Positions 26,801 through 36,271 of a DNA stretch of 64,000 bases are shown here, piece after piece. A program made the translations under genes and the position numbers. The stretch's first letter is position 1. Each line of letters starts with the position of its first letter. A model generated the notes under the pieces. It had not been told where the DNA came from. It did not search any database and was given only the letters and a program-made list of their open reading frames with translations. Source of the stretch: Pseudoalteromonas sp. Scap06 (lineage in GTDB: Bacteria > Pseudomonadota > Gammaproteobacteria > Enterobacterales > Alteromonadaceae); the NCBI RefSeq assembly GCF_013394165.1, contig NZ_CP041331.1:682001-746000 (forward strand). Direction: 5' to 3'.

Positions 26801-28366
26801 GATGATGGTGAAGAGGGAGCTGTTACTACTGAGCTATTTATAAAAGCGATTGGTCAAACTAAATGCAAAGAATTTGCAACCACGTTAAAGGCACTGCAAC
26901 CCAAAGAAAATTGGCGAACAAATGCCTATGTTAATACTACAAAAGCACAGCAACACCCTATTCATATAAGTGCCACTGCAGTCGCTAATGAAGAAGGTAA
27001 AGTTGGTTATTATGTAATTGTAATTACAGACTTAACCGAGCAAAAACGTGCTGAAAATGAGTTACGTTATTTGGCCAACTATGATGCGTTAACCGGGCTA
27101 CCTAATCGTAGCTTAATGAATCAAAAAATTGAAAATGCCATCACAAAGGCCGCTAAAAACGACTTGCAATGTGCGGTTATATTTATAGATTTAGATAAAT
27201 TCAAACCTGTGAATGATTCGTTTGGGCATGCAGTAGGCGACAAGTTACTGTGTAACATTACTGAACGAGTTGCCTTATACCTAGGTGACCACGCGACTTT
27301 TGGACGCCAAAGTGGTGATGAGTTTTTAGTCTTAATCGAGAACATTACTTCTATGTCTTCTCTGCAACACACGCTTAACGAAATGAGTAATGAGCTCGCA
27401 AGCAAAGTTATTATTGAAGACTTTTCTATTAATATATCTGCCAGTATTGGTATTGCCTTATATCCCCATGATGCATGCTCAACTGATGCTTTGATCCGCA
27501 ATGCAGATATCGCTATGATGCATGCAAAACAAGCAGGTCGAAATGGATTTCAGTTTTTTAATGAAAAAATGAATGAGCAAATTAAACAAAAACTTATTCT
27601 TGAAAATGACTTAAAAGATGCCGCAAAAGATAACCAATTATTTAATCATTACCAACCCGTGGTTAATACAAAAGATAAAACAATAAGTGGCGTTGAGTTA
27701 TTGATGCGTTGGGAAAACCAAGGAAAACTTATCTCTCCGGCTTTATTTATACCGGTGGCAGAAGAAACTGGCCTAATTGATATGCTTACTGAGCAAGCAT
27801 TGCAACGTGCAATCACAGAGCTTGCGCCTATCCTTAGCGTAAACCCACTGTTTTATATTTCGTTAAATGTATCACCAAAACATATTTTAAAGGCCAATAT
27901 AACCGAGCGACTGAGCGCTATACTTGAGAAAGCCAGTATTAAACCACAGCAAATACGCCTAGAAATCACAGAAAACACGCTGTTAGAAGATAAGTACAAA
28001 GCAGCAAAACAACTTAAAAGCCTTCAAGCTGCAGGGTTTAAACTATTTCTTGATGATTTTGGTACTGGCTATTCATCACTCACTTATTTGAGCCAATTTC
28101 CAATTAATGTAATAAAAATTGACCAAAGCTTTGTTAACAGTATTGGCACAGACAAAGGTGACGAGTCGATTATTAAAACTATTTACTCGCTTGCTGAAAA
28201 CTTAGAGTTATATTGTATTGCTGAAGGGGTAGAGACGCGGGAGCAACTAGACTTTTTAACAAACATAGGTTGCTATAAACTTCAGGGTTACTATTTTGCT
28301 CGCCCTATGAGTGCCAGCGATTTAATGAGCCCTGCATGCTTTGAGAAGATTATTGATTTAATCTAA
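23867..28366 (+). CDS. Giant sensor: beta-propeller, Y_Y_Y, two PAS, GGDEF and EAL
   Basis: About 1,500 residues. A signal peptide leads a periplasmic two-component-type beta-propeller (about 30-690, with repeated LWLGTxxGL-like units such as LLWIGTDDGLVRY), a Y_Y_Y domain (about 700-770), one membrane helix (about 782-800), two PAS domains (about 820-1065), GGDEF (about 1070-1230) and EAL (about 1245-1495). The cyclase motif is SGDEF and lacks an RxxD inhibition site. The EAL motif reads ELL, but DDFGTGYSS is intact. It may be a phosphodiesterase with a regulatory GGDEF. Starts are possible at GTG 23861 or TTG 23867; the TTG has better spacing to AAAGGG. Confidence 0.88.
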   Translation: MSKFFFVVYIFLLVWMQQSFASQTYSEQLQRISINEQLSQSFVVKSVQDDIGYVWVATTQGLFRFDGYQVTLYESPTGLKNNYIVNIYKANNGKLLVSTQLAGSYLIDPNTLNAEQIYSGHLNQNEEKYSPVVAVAEQLTHFYFSIDAHVYRFDKKTKKLSLVISLPNENMFIRALSLYQNTLYIGSDQGLYTYNSESSERQQIKLNDTKKVTNDGNNVKFLSIDEKLGLFVGTVEGMYRIAFDENKHIDPTALSTLISDYNIWDYVNTPYGEFIATESGLFEFDRATSELTHILNFKDSSYNITENTINDIMFDESGLLWLGSRTHGVLTWAAQTKKFKKITLPENNIVNVIYQDTPQLLWIGTDDGLVRYNSKTKTSDLFLQSKDKKAAYGLSAIGDIYSAKSIGNNYLWLVTFFGLELFNKETGAFEQNKFITEHNLNTDYLFGLAQVAPNTFAYINNDNFYIFDGYSGENRVIKGLKEQISPLQAYAFHTPSKAYPDELLLSTSDSLYRYNEATGTLTTIFKSKTAKNNLFHTVENYYLDSKRELLWLATTQEGLIAVNTKTYEQVHTFDKNNSLNTNSIFELIADDNDFLWVSSDNGLYRLNLNTLNITTYTIKDGLSNNHFTAIAALKLQNNELVFGNRSGVLQFDPYQFKSGQKNTQSKLAITNINLFSETLNYSPEKYRNEPLKLNHDDMGLTVRFSNFDYNNIGKTYYKVELNGPSSLSYNDLKSNQVFFTKLQPGDYELSVSTQQRNGVITSEPVVLKFSVAYAPWQSPIAYACYFLAVTIILFLFFWQYRSRKMAIERAHRAAIHSKAQTELALKSNKSGVWNYSFIDNTVNTARGTELGYENISKRIDISRLFNIMHPDERRRIQSKWDAFIKQTQPQDWQATYRLRHKDGHWLWFHDLGQIIYNQDSKKPEYVSGIFTNITEQLANEQQAKILGEAFSQINDFLLILDENLVPFSANNSFMEVFSDDGEEGAVTTELFIKAIGQTKCKEFATTLKALQPKENWRTNAYVNTTKAQQHPIHISATAVANEEGKVGYYVIVITDLTEQKRAENELRYLANYDALTGLPNRSLMNQKIENAITKAAKNDLQCAVIFIDLDKFKPVNDSFGHAVGDKLLCNITERVALYLGDHATFGRQSGDEFLVLIENITSMSSLQHTLNEMSNELASKVIIEDFSINISASIGIALYPHDACSTDALIRNADIAMMHAKQAGRNGFQFFNEKMNEQIKQKLILENDLKDAAKDNQLFNHYQPVVNTKDKTISGVELLMRWENQGKLISPALFIPVAEETGLIDMLTEQALQRAITELAPILSVNPLFYISLNVSPKHILKANITERLSAILEKASIKPQQIRLEITENTLLEDKYKAAKQLKSLQAAGFKLFLDDFGTGYSSLTYLSQFPINVIKIDQSFVNSIGTDKGDESIIKTIYSLAENLELYCIAEGVETREQLDFLTNIGCYKLQGYYFARPMSASDLMSPACFEKIIDLI

Positions 28367-28401
28367 ACCTAAAAGCGACTTAACCAAGTCGCTTTTAGGT
28401 T
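28366..28401. terminator. Bidirectional terminator
   Basis: A 16-base perfect stem, AACCTAAAAGCGACTT and its complement, around AACC. It lies between convergent genes, with A/T runs on both sides. Confidence 0.85.
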
Positions 28402-28408
28402 AAACTTT

Positions 28409-29302
28409 TTAATGGATGTGCTTGCATTCATAGCTTTCGATTTGTAGCACACTGTTACGAACATTAAATTTATCTGCAAGTAGTTTGATTACTTTTAAAC
28501 GACATTCTTCATCATGCTTTTCTATAGTGCAATGTTGCTTTAACACTACGTGAGCACCTACTATCACTTTTTTATTTTTACGAACAACGGTAACGTTATG
28601 CACATTTGCAACATGCTCCATACTGGTTATTTCTGTTTCGATATCTTGGACTTCTGGCAACTTTGCTTTATTTGAGCGTAGCCCTTTAATGCAACTAATT
28701 ATCACCTTAATTCCCGTAAACAGTACAAATGATGCAATTAACATACTCGATAAAATATCAATCACATTCCAGCCTGTAATATAAATAAGAACACCGGCAA
28801 CAAAAGTGGAAACAGTCGAGATTAAATCAAAAAACGAATGTAAAAATACCGCATACACATTAATACTGGCTTTACGACCTTTATATAATACCCACGCTGC
28901 CGCACCATGAAATAAAAAACCGATAGCTGCAATCACCGACATTAAATAACTATTTATGATCAGCTCATGTCCACCTTTGTGGTCCAAAAAGCGCTCAGCT
29001 CCCTCAAATAAAATAAGTAAACTGATAGTAAGATATAAAATGCCGTTGATCAGACCGCCGATTAATTCAGCTTTTTGATGGCCGTCGTTATAAGTTTTAG
29101 CCAAATGAATAGCAAAGCTTGAGGCAATAAGTGCTATAAATAGTGAGCTGTTATGAACAAATAAGTGACCGGCATCAGCAAGAACAGCCAGTGAATTAGC
29201 ATAATAAGCACCTATAAGCTGAATCACCATAAACGAACAGGTAATTGCAAGTGCAATTAATAGACGGCGACGGGAGGCGTGATGTGTAGTTATTTCTGTC
29301 AT
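28409..29302 (-). CDS. CDF family cation transporter with altered metal site
   Basis: A 297-residue CDF protein with six membrane segments and a C-terminal cytoplasmic domain. TM5 keeps FLHSFFDLIST (HxxxD), but TM2 reads LADAGHLFVHNSS, so the usual second Asp of HxxxD is His. The C-terminus is Cys/His rich (QIESYECKHIH). It therefore belongs to the family but may have a different metal preference from the canonical protein at 2236-3090. It is unrelated by operon to its neighbours. Confidence 0.87.
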   Translation of the reverse strand: MTEITTHHASRRRLLIALAITCSFMVIQLIGAYYANSLAVLADAGHLFVHNSSLFIALIASSFAIHLAKTYNDGHQKAELIGGLINGILYLTISLLILFEGAERFLDHKGGHELIINSYLMSVIAAIGFLFHGAAAWVLYKGRKASINVYAVFLHSFFDLISTVSTFVAGVLIYITGWNVIDILSSMLIASFVLFTGIKVIISCIKGLRSNKAKLPEVQDIETEITSMEHVANVHNVTVVRKNKKVIVGAHVVLKQHCTIEKHDEECRLKVIKLLADKFNVRNSVLQIESYECKHIH

Positions 29303-29520
29303 GAAATATAAAAGGCCTTTACTGAAAACAAAGTAAGCTAATGAAATAAAGCAAATTAGAAAGTGCGAAATGATATACAGTCACAATTGTAATACGAAGA
29401 CCAATTAAACGCACTAAAAACTTAGTAAAATGCAAAGAACTGTACTAAATATAAAGAGACATATATTATTAATAATTAAAAGATTTGGCGAGTTCTGCCT
29501 GTATAATTGCGGAGAAATCA

Positions 29521-30945
29521 GTGAGTCATGACTCAGACAAAACAATTTGGCAGGTTTTTAATCTTATTAATTTAGCCGTGATTGTTTATGATGATAAAAA
29601 CCAAAACTACACATTAAATCAGCATGCCAAAACGTTACTCAAAATAGAGGATGAAAGTGCTGTTAAAAAAGGTGCTTTTAGCAATGTTGTGCTGCGCGAC
29701 TTTAGTAATGATGAAGTTGTCAGTATTGAGCAATTATTTTCTTCTAATATAACAACCGTTTTATTAGATTCTGAATCCACTTTACAACTGTTAAATATTG
29801 ATCATTCTATAATTGATGGCTCTATATCTATGCTCACTTTAGAGCAAAATCATACACTCACAGAGCAATACAACTTTGATCATATTATCTCTAAAATCTC
29901 TACCAAACTTATTGATATACAAAACGATAATATAGACCAACAAATTAACTTTGCCCTCAAAGCCATTGGCACCGTATTAAAGGCTGACCGTAGTTATTTA
30001 TTTGAATTTAACACTGACAATGAAACTATCACTAATACTCACGAATGGGTTAATAAGGGTATTGTTGCTTGCAAAGACAGACTGCAAAACATACCAAAGG
30101 TTGAACTCCCCTATTTTTTTGAAGTGATGAATGAGAACCATCTATTTCAAGTAAATGATATTGAGCTATTACCTACTAAAGCTGACGCTGAAAAAGCAGA
30201 GTTTAAAGAGCAAAGCATTCAGTCGGTTTTATGCATAGGCCTTCGTTTCGATGAGGAACTGGTAGGCTTCATCGGCTGTGATTGCGTTAAAACTAAGCGC
30301 AATTGGAGCAAAATTGATTTGATTAGAATAAAGCTCGTAGGTGAAATCATCAATAATGCCCTCAAGAATATTAACTATAAAAAAAAGCTGCAGTTAACCC
30401 AACAGCAATTAATTAACGCCAACACTAAGCTCAATAAATTAGCGAATACCGATGCACTTACTGATATTGCAAACCGTCGCTTTTTCGATAGCACTCTCAA
30501 CAGTGAAATTAAGCGTTGTGCAAGACATAATCAGCCTATTAGTTTGATTATGTGTGACATCGATTTCTTTAAACGCTATAACGATAACTATGGTCACCAA
30601 AAAGGTGATGACACATTAAAACAAGTGGCGCGCGCTTTAAAAAGCGTATGTAAACGTGAGGGTGATATAGTAGCTCGGTATGGAGGCGAAGAATTTACAA
30701 TTATTTTGCCGGCCTCTAATAAAGAACAATGCCAAAAGTTTACTGTACTGATACAGCAAAAAATTAAAGCGTTAAATATTCCCCATGAATTTTCTTCTGT
30801 TACTCCTCATATCACAATGAGCTTTGGGTATTTTACCACTTACCCAAACGCTAATACTAATATGCAAACGATAATAAAAAATGCCGACATTGCTTTATAC
30901 AAAGCTAAAAAAGCAGGCAGAGATCAAATATGTTCTTTTGAATAA
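29521..30945 (+). CDS. GAF-GGDEF diguanylate cyclase
   Basis: About 474 residues from GTG 29521, chosen because GGAG lies 7 bases upstream; a TTG 12 codons earlier lacks this. The N-terminal 100 residues look PAS-like, a GAF domain follows at about 125-285, then a coiled stretch and a GGDEF domain at about 310-472. The active site is ARYGGEEFTIILP, and REGD five residues before it is an intact RxxD inhibition site. It should make c-di-GMP under product feedback. The cytoplasmic GAF ligand is unknown. Confidence 0.9.
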   Translation: MSHDSDKTIWQVFNLINLAVIVYDDKNQNYTLNQHAKTLLKIEDESAVKKGAFSNVVLRDFSNDEVVSIEQLFSSNITTVLLDSESTLQLLNIDHSIIDGSISMLTLEQNHTLTEQYNFDHIISKISTKLIDIQNDNIDQQINFALKAIGTVLKADRSYLFEFNTDNETITNTHEWVNKGIVACKDRLQNIPKVELPYFFEVMNENHLFQVNDIELLPTKADAEKAEFKEQSIQSVLCIGLRFDEELVGFIGCDCVKTKRNWSKIDLIRIKLVGEIINNALKNINYKKKLQLTQQQLINANTKLNKLANTDALTDIANRRFFDSTLNSEIKRCARHNQPISLIMCDIDFFKRYNDNYGHQKGDDTLKQVARALKSVCKREGDIVARYGGEEFTIILPASNKEQCQKFTVLIQQKIKALNIPHEFSSVTPHITMSFGYFTTYPNANTNMQTIIKNADIALYKAKKAGRDQICSFE

Positions 30946-31115
30946 CGTATATATTAATTTTTAAAAACAAGTTATCGCTTCTATTCCCTGCAACCTTTGA
31001 TATTTTCTTATCCTAACTAATAATTAAAACAAGTCCCGAATCAAAGCAAAAAGTTGCTCGCACAGTTTGAGCACACTTGGTAGCATAAGTGTATTGTCAA
31101 AGGAAGGAAGTTAAC

Positions 31116-31967
31116 ATGAGCAATAGCCAACATACATTAGTGGTAGAGGGTGGTGCCATGCGCGGTATTTTTGCAGCTGGCGTGCTAGATGAGTTTTTAG
31201 CACAACAATATCAACCTTTTACCAGCTATTTTGGTGTATCTGCTGGAGCAACGAACGTCGCGGCTTATCTATGTAAGCAAGCAACTCGAAACTACAAAGT
31301 GATTACTGATTATTCCTGTAGGCCTGAATTTATTAACCTTTCCCGATTTGTTAAAGGCGGCCATTTGTTTGATTTGGACTGGCTTTGGCAAGAGACCATA
31401 CGTGAAATTCCTTTAAATACCGACGAATTCTCTCAATCCCCTCACGACTTTTATATTGTTGCAACGGCAATCGAGTCTGGGCAAGCTCATTATTTACAAG
31501 CAACAGGCAGCGAAATGGTAGAGCAATTAAAAGCCTCTTGCGCTATACCCATAGCTTATCGGGATTATCCAAAAATAAATGGCATGGCCATGACCGATGG
31601 TGGCGTTGCCGACTCTATTCCGGTAAAAAAAGCTTATGAAATGGGGGCATCAGAAATAACGGTTATCCTTTCTCAACCTTTAGGCTATCGTAAAAAAGAT
31701 AACAAAGTACCGTGGTTAACTAAACAACTCTATAAAGATACTCCTGCACTTGCACAGGCCACTATTCAGCGTTCTAAAAACTATAATGACAGTATTGATT
31801 TTTTGCATAATGCTCCACCTGATTGTAAAGTAAATATTATCGCACCTCCAATGGGGTTTAAAGTCGGTCGCACCACTAAAAATCGGGCTATACTCAATTC
31901 AGGCTATCAAATGGGCATAAGTGAAGCTAAAACCTACTTGAATAACTCTCGATTTGCTAAGGAATGA
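31116..31967 (+). CDS. Patatin-like phospholipase (YjjU type)
   Basis: A 283-residue cytoplasmic patatin with oxyanion motif GGAMRG, nucleophile FGVSAGATN and catalytic Asp in MTDGGVADSIPV, the Ser-Asp dyad of the family. The order and C-terminal region resemble E. coli YjjU and RssA-type proteins. The ATG at 31116 has AAGGAAG upstream; the frame extends back to a GTG with no ribosome site. Its role in membrane lipid turnover is unproven. Confidence 0.88.
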   Translation: MSNSQHTLVVEGGAMRGIFAAGVLDEFLAQQYQPFTSYFGVSAGATNVAAYLCKQATRNYKVITDYSCRPEFINLSRFVKGGHLFDLDWLWQETIREIPLNTDEFSQSPHDFYIVATAIESGQAHYLQATGSEMVEQLKASCAIPIAYRDYPKINGMAMTDGGVADSIPVKKAYEMGASEITVILSQPLGYRKKDNKVPWLTKQLYKDTPALAQATIQRSKNYNDSIDFLHNAPPDCKVNIIAPPMGFKVGRTTKNRAILNSGYQMGISEAKTYLNNSRFAKE

Positions 31968-32172
31968 TCATAAGCTATAAAATCAACCTATAAGAAGTAT
32001 ACATTGATATAACCTTTGAATTTACAGCTTACTCCAGCTATTAATTTTTAAACCAACGGGGTAATGTAATAAAGAACGATGTGTTCGCCATCGTATTGCA
32101 AAAAACAGATTAAATTTAGGCGTGTTTTTTGCATTAAATTTTGTGTACACACCAAATAAATTAAGGGTTTTT

Positions 32173-34197
32173 GTGAATTTTCTTCGATGCTTTCATAATA
32201 TAGTCTCAGATCAGCAGCTAAGCTTTGATCAAAAAATTGCAGACTTACTTGCTTTTGGGCTCGATGTTTTTCAACTCGACTTAGCTATTATCAGCCGTGT
32301 AAAAAATGATTCTTACATTGTTTTACATGCCATCACCCCTGACAATTCTCTTGCTATTGGCACTGAGTTTGAGTTAAACGGCACCTATTGCACGCATACC
32401 TTGTCGGCCAACTCTGCACTCGCATTTCATAATGCGTCGCAAAGTAGTATTGCAAATCATCCATGCTACATTAACTTCCAATTAGAAGCGTACATTGGTG
32501 CGCCTATACGAATAGGCACAGACGTGTTTGGTACCGTTAACTTTTCATCAGCTCAAGAATGCGCTCCTTTTAGCGATGAAGCCTATGATTATATTGAATT
32601 ATTAGCGCAGTGGTTAGGCTCGGAATTTGCGCGCAATCAGGATAAAGCCAATCTCACTAAAAATAGTGACACTTTATTAAAGCTTGAAAGCGTGGCAAAT
32701 ATAGGTACATGGGAAGTCGACTTAATAGAAAATACTATTTTTTGGAGCCAACAAACTCGGCGCATTCATCAAGCCGAAGAAGGCTTTACTCCTGATATGA
32801 ATACCGCTATCGAGTTTTATAAAGCAGGAAAAAGCCGCAATAGTATTAATAAAGCGGTAGAAAATGCGGTATCTAAGGGTGAAAAATGGCATTTAGAGCT
32901 GGAAATAATTACCGCTAAACAACAAAACATTTGGGTTTCTACCTTTGGTGAGGCCGAGTTTAACAACGGCCAATGTGTGCGGTTATTTGGTACTTTTCAA
33001 GATATAACTGAAGCCGTAAAGTTACGCGAAGAGTTAAAACAAAAAAAAGCGCTCGCTGAACAATTACTCAAAGATAGAAGTATGCTGTTTGCAAAAATCA
33101 GTCATGAGCTACGCACTCCGCTAAATGGCATTACGGGTATGTTAGCGACACTCATAGATGAACACGATTATGACAAGCGGGCGGAAAAAATTAAAGTCGC
33201 CCTTCGAAGTGCTGATATTTTATTGAATATTATTAATGAAGTACTCGATTTTTCAAAAATAAATCATGGTGAATTAAAACTGGAGCCTCATCACTCCCTA
33301 CTTAAAACGGTATTTACCGATTTGGTTTCTTTGTATTCGGTATTGTTTAGCAATAAAAACATTGAACTACGAGCCACTAACCTCATTCCTAATGATGTTT
33401 GGGTATACTGCGACACTTCTCGATTAAGCCAAATTATCTCTAATTTACTGAGTAACGCATTAAAATTTACAGAGCATGGTTCTGTTTCTCTCGATTCACA
33501 GTTAGCATTAAATACAAAGCGCCCTTTACTTACAATTAAAATAACCGACACGGGTCGCGGCATGAGTAAAGCATATTTAAACTCATTATTTAAGCCCTTT
33601 ACCCAAGAGGTTGATGCTAACAACAATAAAGGTGGCACCGGGTTAGGCTTAGCCATAGTTAAAGAGCTCGTTGGTTTTATGAATGGTAAAATTGAGGTAA
33701 CCAGTGAGGTTAACGTGGGCACGTGTTTTACCTTAACTATCCCAATTGAGCTTGGTAAACAACAAACACAAAAACCTAGCCTTAAATTTATTAATAACCA
33801 TAGTAATCAGCTCTCGGTTTTGGTGGTTGATGATAACGAAATAAATCGCCTGGTATTAGAATCTGCACTGGATAAATTTAATATAAAATCAGACTTTGCT
33901 ATTGACGGCCAAGATGCCCTGTTAAAATGCAAACAAAAGCATTTTGACCTTATTTTTATGGATTGCATTATGCCTATCATGGATGGTTTTGAAGCCACCA
34001 AGCAACTAAAGGCACAAGGTATCTGTGACTCGCAAGAAACTTATATTGTGGCGTTAACTGCTAATGCATCCTCACAAGATAAACTAAACTGTAAGCAAGC
34101 AGGCATGGATATGTTTATAGCCAAACCGTTTAAACTGCCAGCGATAGAAGAAGCAATTACAAATACACTAAAAAGACTGGGCGTAGCCACATTATAA
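32173..34197 (+). CDS. Cytoplasmic hybrid histidine kinase (GAF-PAS-HisKA-HATPase-REC)
   Basis: About 674 residues from GTG 32173, chosen for AAGGG 5 bases upstream. There is no membrane segment. Domains in order: GAF (about 15-145), PAS (about 160-280), HisKA with FAKISHELRTPLNG, HATPase with GGTGLGLAIVKEL, and a C-terminal receiver with phosphoacceptor in LIFMDCIMPIMDG. It senses an intracellular signal and passes phosphate to its own receiver. It has no adjacent histidine phosphotransferase. Confidence 0.9.
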   Translation: MNFLRCFHNIVSDQQLSFDQKIADLLAFGLDVFQLDLAIISRVKNDSYIVLHAITPDNSLAIGTEFELNGTYCTHTLSANSALAFHNASQSSIANHPCYINFQLEAYIGAPIRIGTDVFGTVNFSSAQECAPFSDEAYDYIELLAQWLGSEFARNQDKANLTKNSDTLLKLESVANIGTWEVDLIENTIFWSQQTRRIHQAEEGFTPDMNTAIEFYKAGKSRNSINKAVENAVSKGEKWHLELEIITAKQQNIWVSTFGEAEFNNGQCVRLFGTFQDITEAVKLREELKQKKALAEQLLKDRSMLFAKISHELRTPLNGITGMLATLIDEHDYDKRAEKIKVALRSADILLNIINEVLDFSKINHGELKLEPHHSLLKTVFTDLVSLYSVLFSNKNIELRATNLIPNDVWVYCDTSRLSQIISNLLSNALKFTEHGSVSLDSQLALNTKRPLLTIKITDTGRGMSKAYLNSLFKPFTQEVDANNNKGGTGLGLAIVKELVGFMNGKIEVTSEVNVGTCFTLTIPIELGKQQTQKPSLKFINNHSNQLSVLVVDDNEINRLVLESALDKFNIKSDFAIDGQDALLKCKQKHFDLIFMDCIMPIMDGFEATKQLKAQGICDSQETYIVALTANASSQDKLNCKQAGMDMFIAKPFKLPAIEEAITNTLKRLGVATL

Positions 34198-34246
34198 CAA
34201 CGAGTGTCGCCCAGATTAACTAGCACTAAAAACACAAAGGATCATT

Positions 34247-34438
34247 ATGACAAATAAAATCATTGGTATTGTACTTATTGTTATTGGCGTAGCACTTGGT
34301 ATGTGGGGTTATGATGTTTACGATTCTGCAGCTTCACAAGTTACTCGTGCATTCAATGGCGAAACCCCAGCAGAAGCATGGCTTGGCTTTATTGGTGGCG
34401 CAGTTTGTATTTTAGTAGGCCTTACCCGACTTAAATAG
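34247..34438 (+). CDS. DUF3185 small membrane protein
   Basis: A 63-residue protein with two membrane helices, IIGIVLIVIGVALGMWGY and AWLGFIGGAVCILVGL, joined by a short acidic linker. It matches the general look of DUF3185 proteins. AAAGGA precedes the ATG. Its role is unknown. Confidence 0.8.
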   Translation: MTNKIIGIVLIVIGVALGMWGYDVYDSAASQVTRAFNGETPAEAWLGFIGGAVCILVGLTRLK

Positions 34439-34447
34439 CACACAAAA

Positions 34448-34472
34448 AAGCCGCCTTTGGAGAGGGCGGCTT
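34448..34472 (-). terminator. Terminator of ahpF transcript
   Basis: AAGCCGCC pairs with GGGCGGCTT. On the minus strand the stem ends in TTTTTT, so it is a Rho-independent terminator 60 bases after the ahpF stop. Confidence 0.85.
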
Positions 34473-34532
34473 GGGTGAACAAACAGCTATGGGTGAGAGC
34501 TGTTTTATCAAGAGGCTTACGCTAAAACACTA

Positions 34533-36110
34533 TTAAGCAGCATTTTGCTCTGCATCGGGTGTTTGGCGAATTAAATAGTCAAAAGCTCCTAAGCTAGCAG
34601 TTGCTCCGGCGCCCATAGCAATAATAATTTGCTTAAATGGCGTATTGGTCGCATCGCCCGCACCGTATATACCCGGTAACGACGTTGCACCTTTTGCATC
34701 AATGAGTATTTCACCAAATTGACTAAGCTCAAGGTCACTCTCTTTTAACCATTCGGTGTTTGGTATCAAACCAATTTGTACAAATATACCGGCTAAAGCT
34801 AGCTCCTTACTTTCTCCAGAAACACGATCGGTATAATTCAGGCCTATAACTTTGTTACCATCACCGAGTACTTCAGTAGTTTGTGCATTTTTAATAATAG
34901 TAATGTTTTTTAAGCTATTAGCTTTACGAATAAGCACTTCGTCAGCACGTAACGTATCGGCAAATTCAAGCACCGTTACATGCTCAACAATGTTGGCTAA
35001 ATCAATAGCCGCTTCAATACCTGAGTTACCGCCACCTATTACAGCAACAGGTTTGCCTTTAAATAATGGTCCATCGCAATGCGGGCAGTATGCAACGCCA
35101 TGGCCTTTATATTGCTGCTCGCCAGGTACGTTCATTTCACGCCAGCGTGCACCGGTTGCTAGCACAAGTGATTTAGCTTGTAATACAGCGCCATTTTCTA
35201 AAGTAATATCATAGCCATTACTGCCTTTTTGCAGATTTGCAGCGCGTTGGTTGTGCATTACATCAACATCATATTCTTTAACGTGCTCTTCAAGCTGAGC
35301 CACCATTTTTGGCCCTTCGGTTGCTTTTACCGAAATAAAGTTTTCAATGGCCAATGTGTCAGCTACTTGGCCACCAAATCGATCGGCAACCACCCCCGTA
35401 TTTAGCCCTTTACGTGCAGAATAAATAGCTGCCGAAGCACCTGCTGGCCCACCACCGACGACAAGAACATCAAACACTGATTTTTCATTCAATGCTTTGG
35501 CTTGGCGCTGTGCACCTTTGCTATCAACTTTATTTAAAATATCGGTTAGGCTCATTGCCCCTTGGCTAAAAGGTTCTCCGTTTAAGTACACAGCGGGTAC
35601 AGCCAATATATTTCGTTGCTCTACTTCATCTTGAAACAGAGCACCATCAATCATGGTGGCTTTGATATTGCTATTTGTAGCAGCCATTGTATTGAGCGCT
35701 TGAACCACTTGCGGGCAGGTTTGGCAGCTCAAACTAATATACACTTCAAAATTGAGTGTTTGCTCAAGTGTTTGTATTTGTTCAATGTCATCTTTGCTTG
35801 CTTTACTAGGGTGACCACCCGTATGTAATAGCGCTAACACTAAACTAGTAAATTCATGACCCATAGGTACCCCTGCAAAGGTAATATGGGTGTTTTTTTG
35901 TGGCGAATGCACCACCATTGAAGGTCTGCGTGCCGAAGTATCTGGATTGTTACTCACACTAAACTTATCGCTTAGTGATGCTAAATCATTCGCTAAACTT
36001 TCTACTTCTGTTGATTTTTTGCTGTCATCCAAGGCGATAAGCAGCTCAACAGGCTGAGTCAGCGATTCAAAATGGCTTTTTAATTGGTTCTTTATGTTGT
36101 TGTCTAACAT
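34533..36110 (-). CDS. ahpF: Alkyl hydroperoxide reductase subunit F
   Basis: A 525-residue flavoprotein. The N-terminal tandem thioredoxin-like region (about 1-200) has the CQTCPQ redox site. The C-terminal thioredoxin-reductase-like part has [20 protein letters not shown] for FAD, the disulfide [10 protein letters not shown] and a second nucleotide motif [16 protein letters not shown]. It uses NADH to reduce AhpC. It follows ahpC with about 160 bases between, including a hairpin. Confidence 0.96.
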   Translation of the reverse strand: MLDNNIKNQLKSHFESLTQPVELLIALDDSKKSTEVESLANDLASLSDKFSVSNNPDTSARRPSMVVHSPQKNTHITFAGVPMGHEFTSLVLALLHTGGHPSKASKDDIEQIQTLEQTLNFEVYISLSCQTCPQVVQALNTMAATNSNIKATMIDGALFQDEVEQRNILAVPAVYLNGEPFSQGAMSLTDILNKVDSKGAQRQAKALNEKSVFDVLVVGGGPAGASAAIYSARKGLNTGVVADRFGGQVADTLAIENFISVKATEGPKMVAQLEEHVKEYDVDVMHNQRAANLQKGSNGYDITLENGAVLQAKSLVLATGARWREMNVPGEQQYKGHGVAYCPHCDGPLFKGKPVAVIGGGNSGIEAAIDLANIVEHVTVLEFADTLRADEVLIRKANSLKNITIIKNAQTTEVLGDGNKVIGLNYTDRVSGESKELALAGIFVQIGLIPNTEWLKESDLELSQFGEILIDAKGATSLPGIYGAGDATNTPFKQIIIAMGAGATASLGAFDYLIRQTPDAEQNAA

Positions 36111-36204
36111 GGCTTAGCCCCTTAAGGAAAAATAAAACAGCAGAACCCCCATGCCATCAGTGCATGTGCGAATTTTAGAAAAGAGTGATGGCGCGGGAGA
36201 GTGC

Positions 36205-36229
36205 CCAGTGAGCCAAGTAGGCTCACTGG
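36205..36229 (-). promoter_or_regulatory. Hairpin between ahpC and ahpF
   Basis: A perfect 10-base stem, CCAGTGAGCC and GGCTCACTGG, with a 5-base loop. There is no T-run. It may set a higher ahpC than ahpF output by partial termination or 3' end protection. Confidence 0.55.
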
Positions 36230-36271
36230 TATTAGAGTTATGTACTACTCTAAGTTTAGTGAAGGTAAGGT

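Noticed and set aside
33291..33722. 143-codon minus-strand open frame
   Set aside because: Antisense to the HATPase region of the hybrid kinase at 32173; no independent support.
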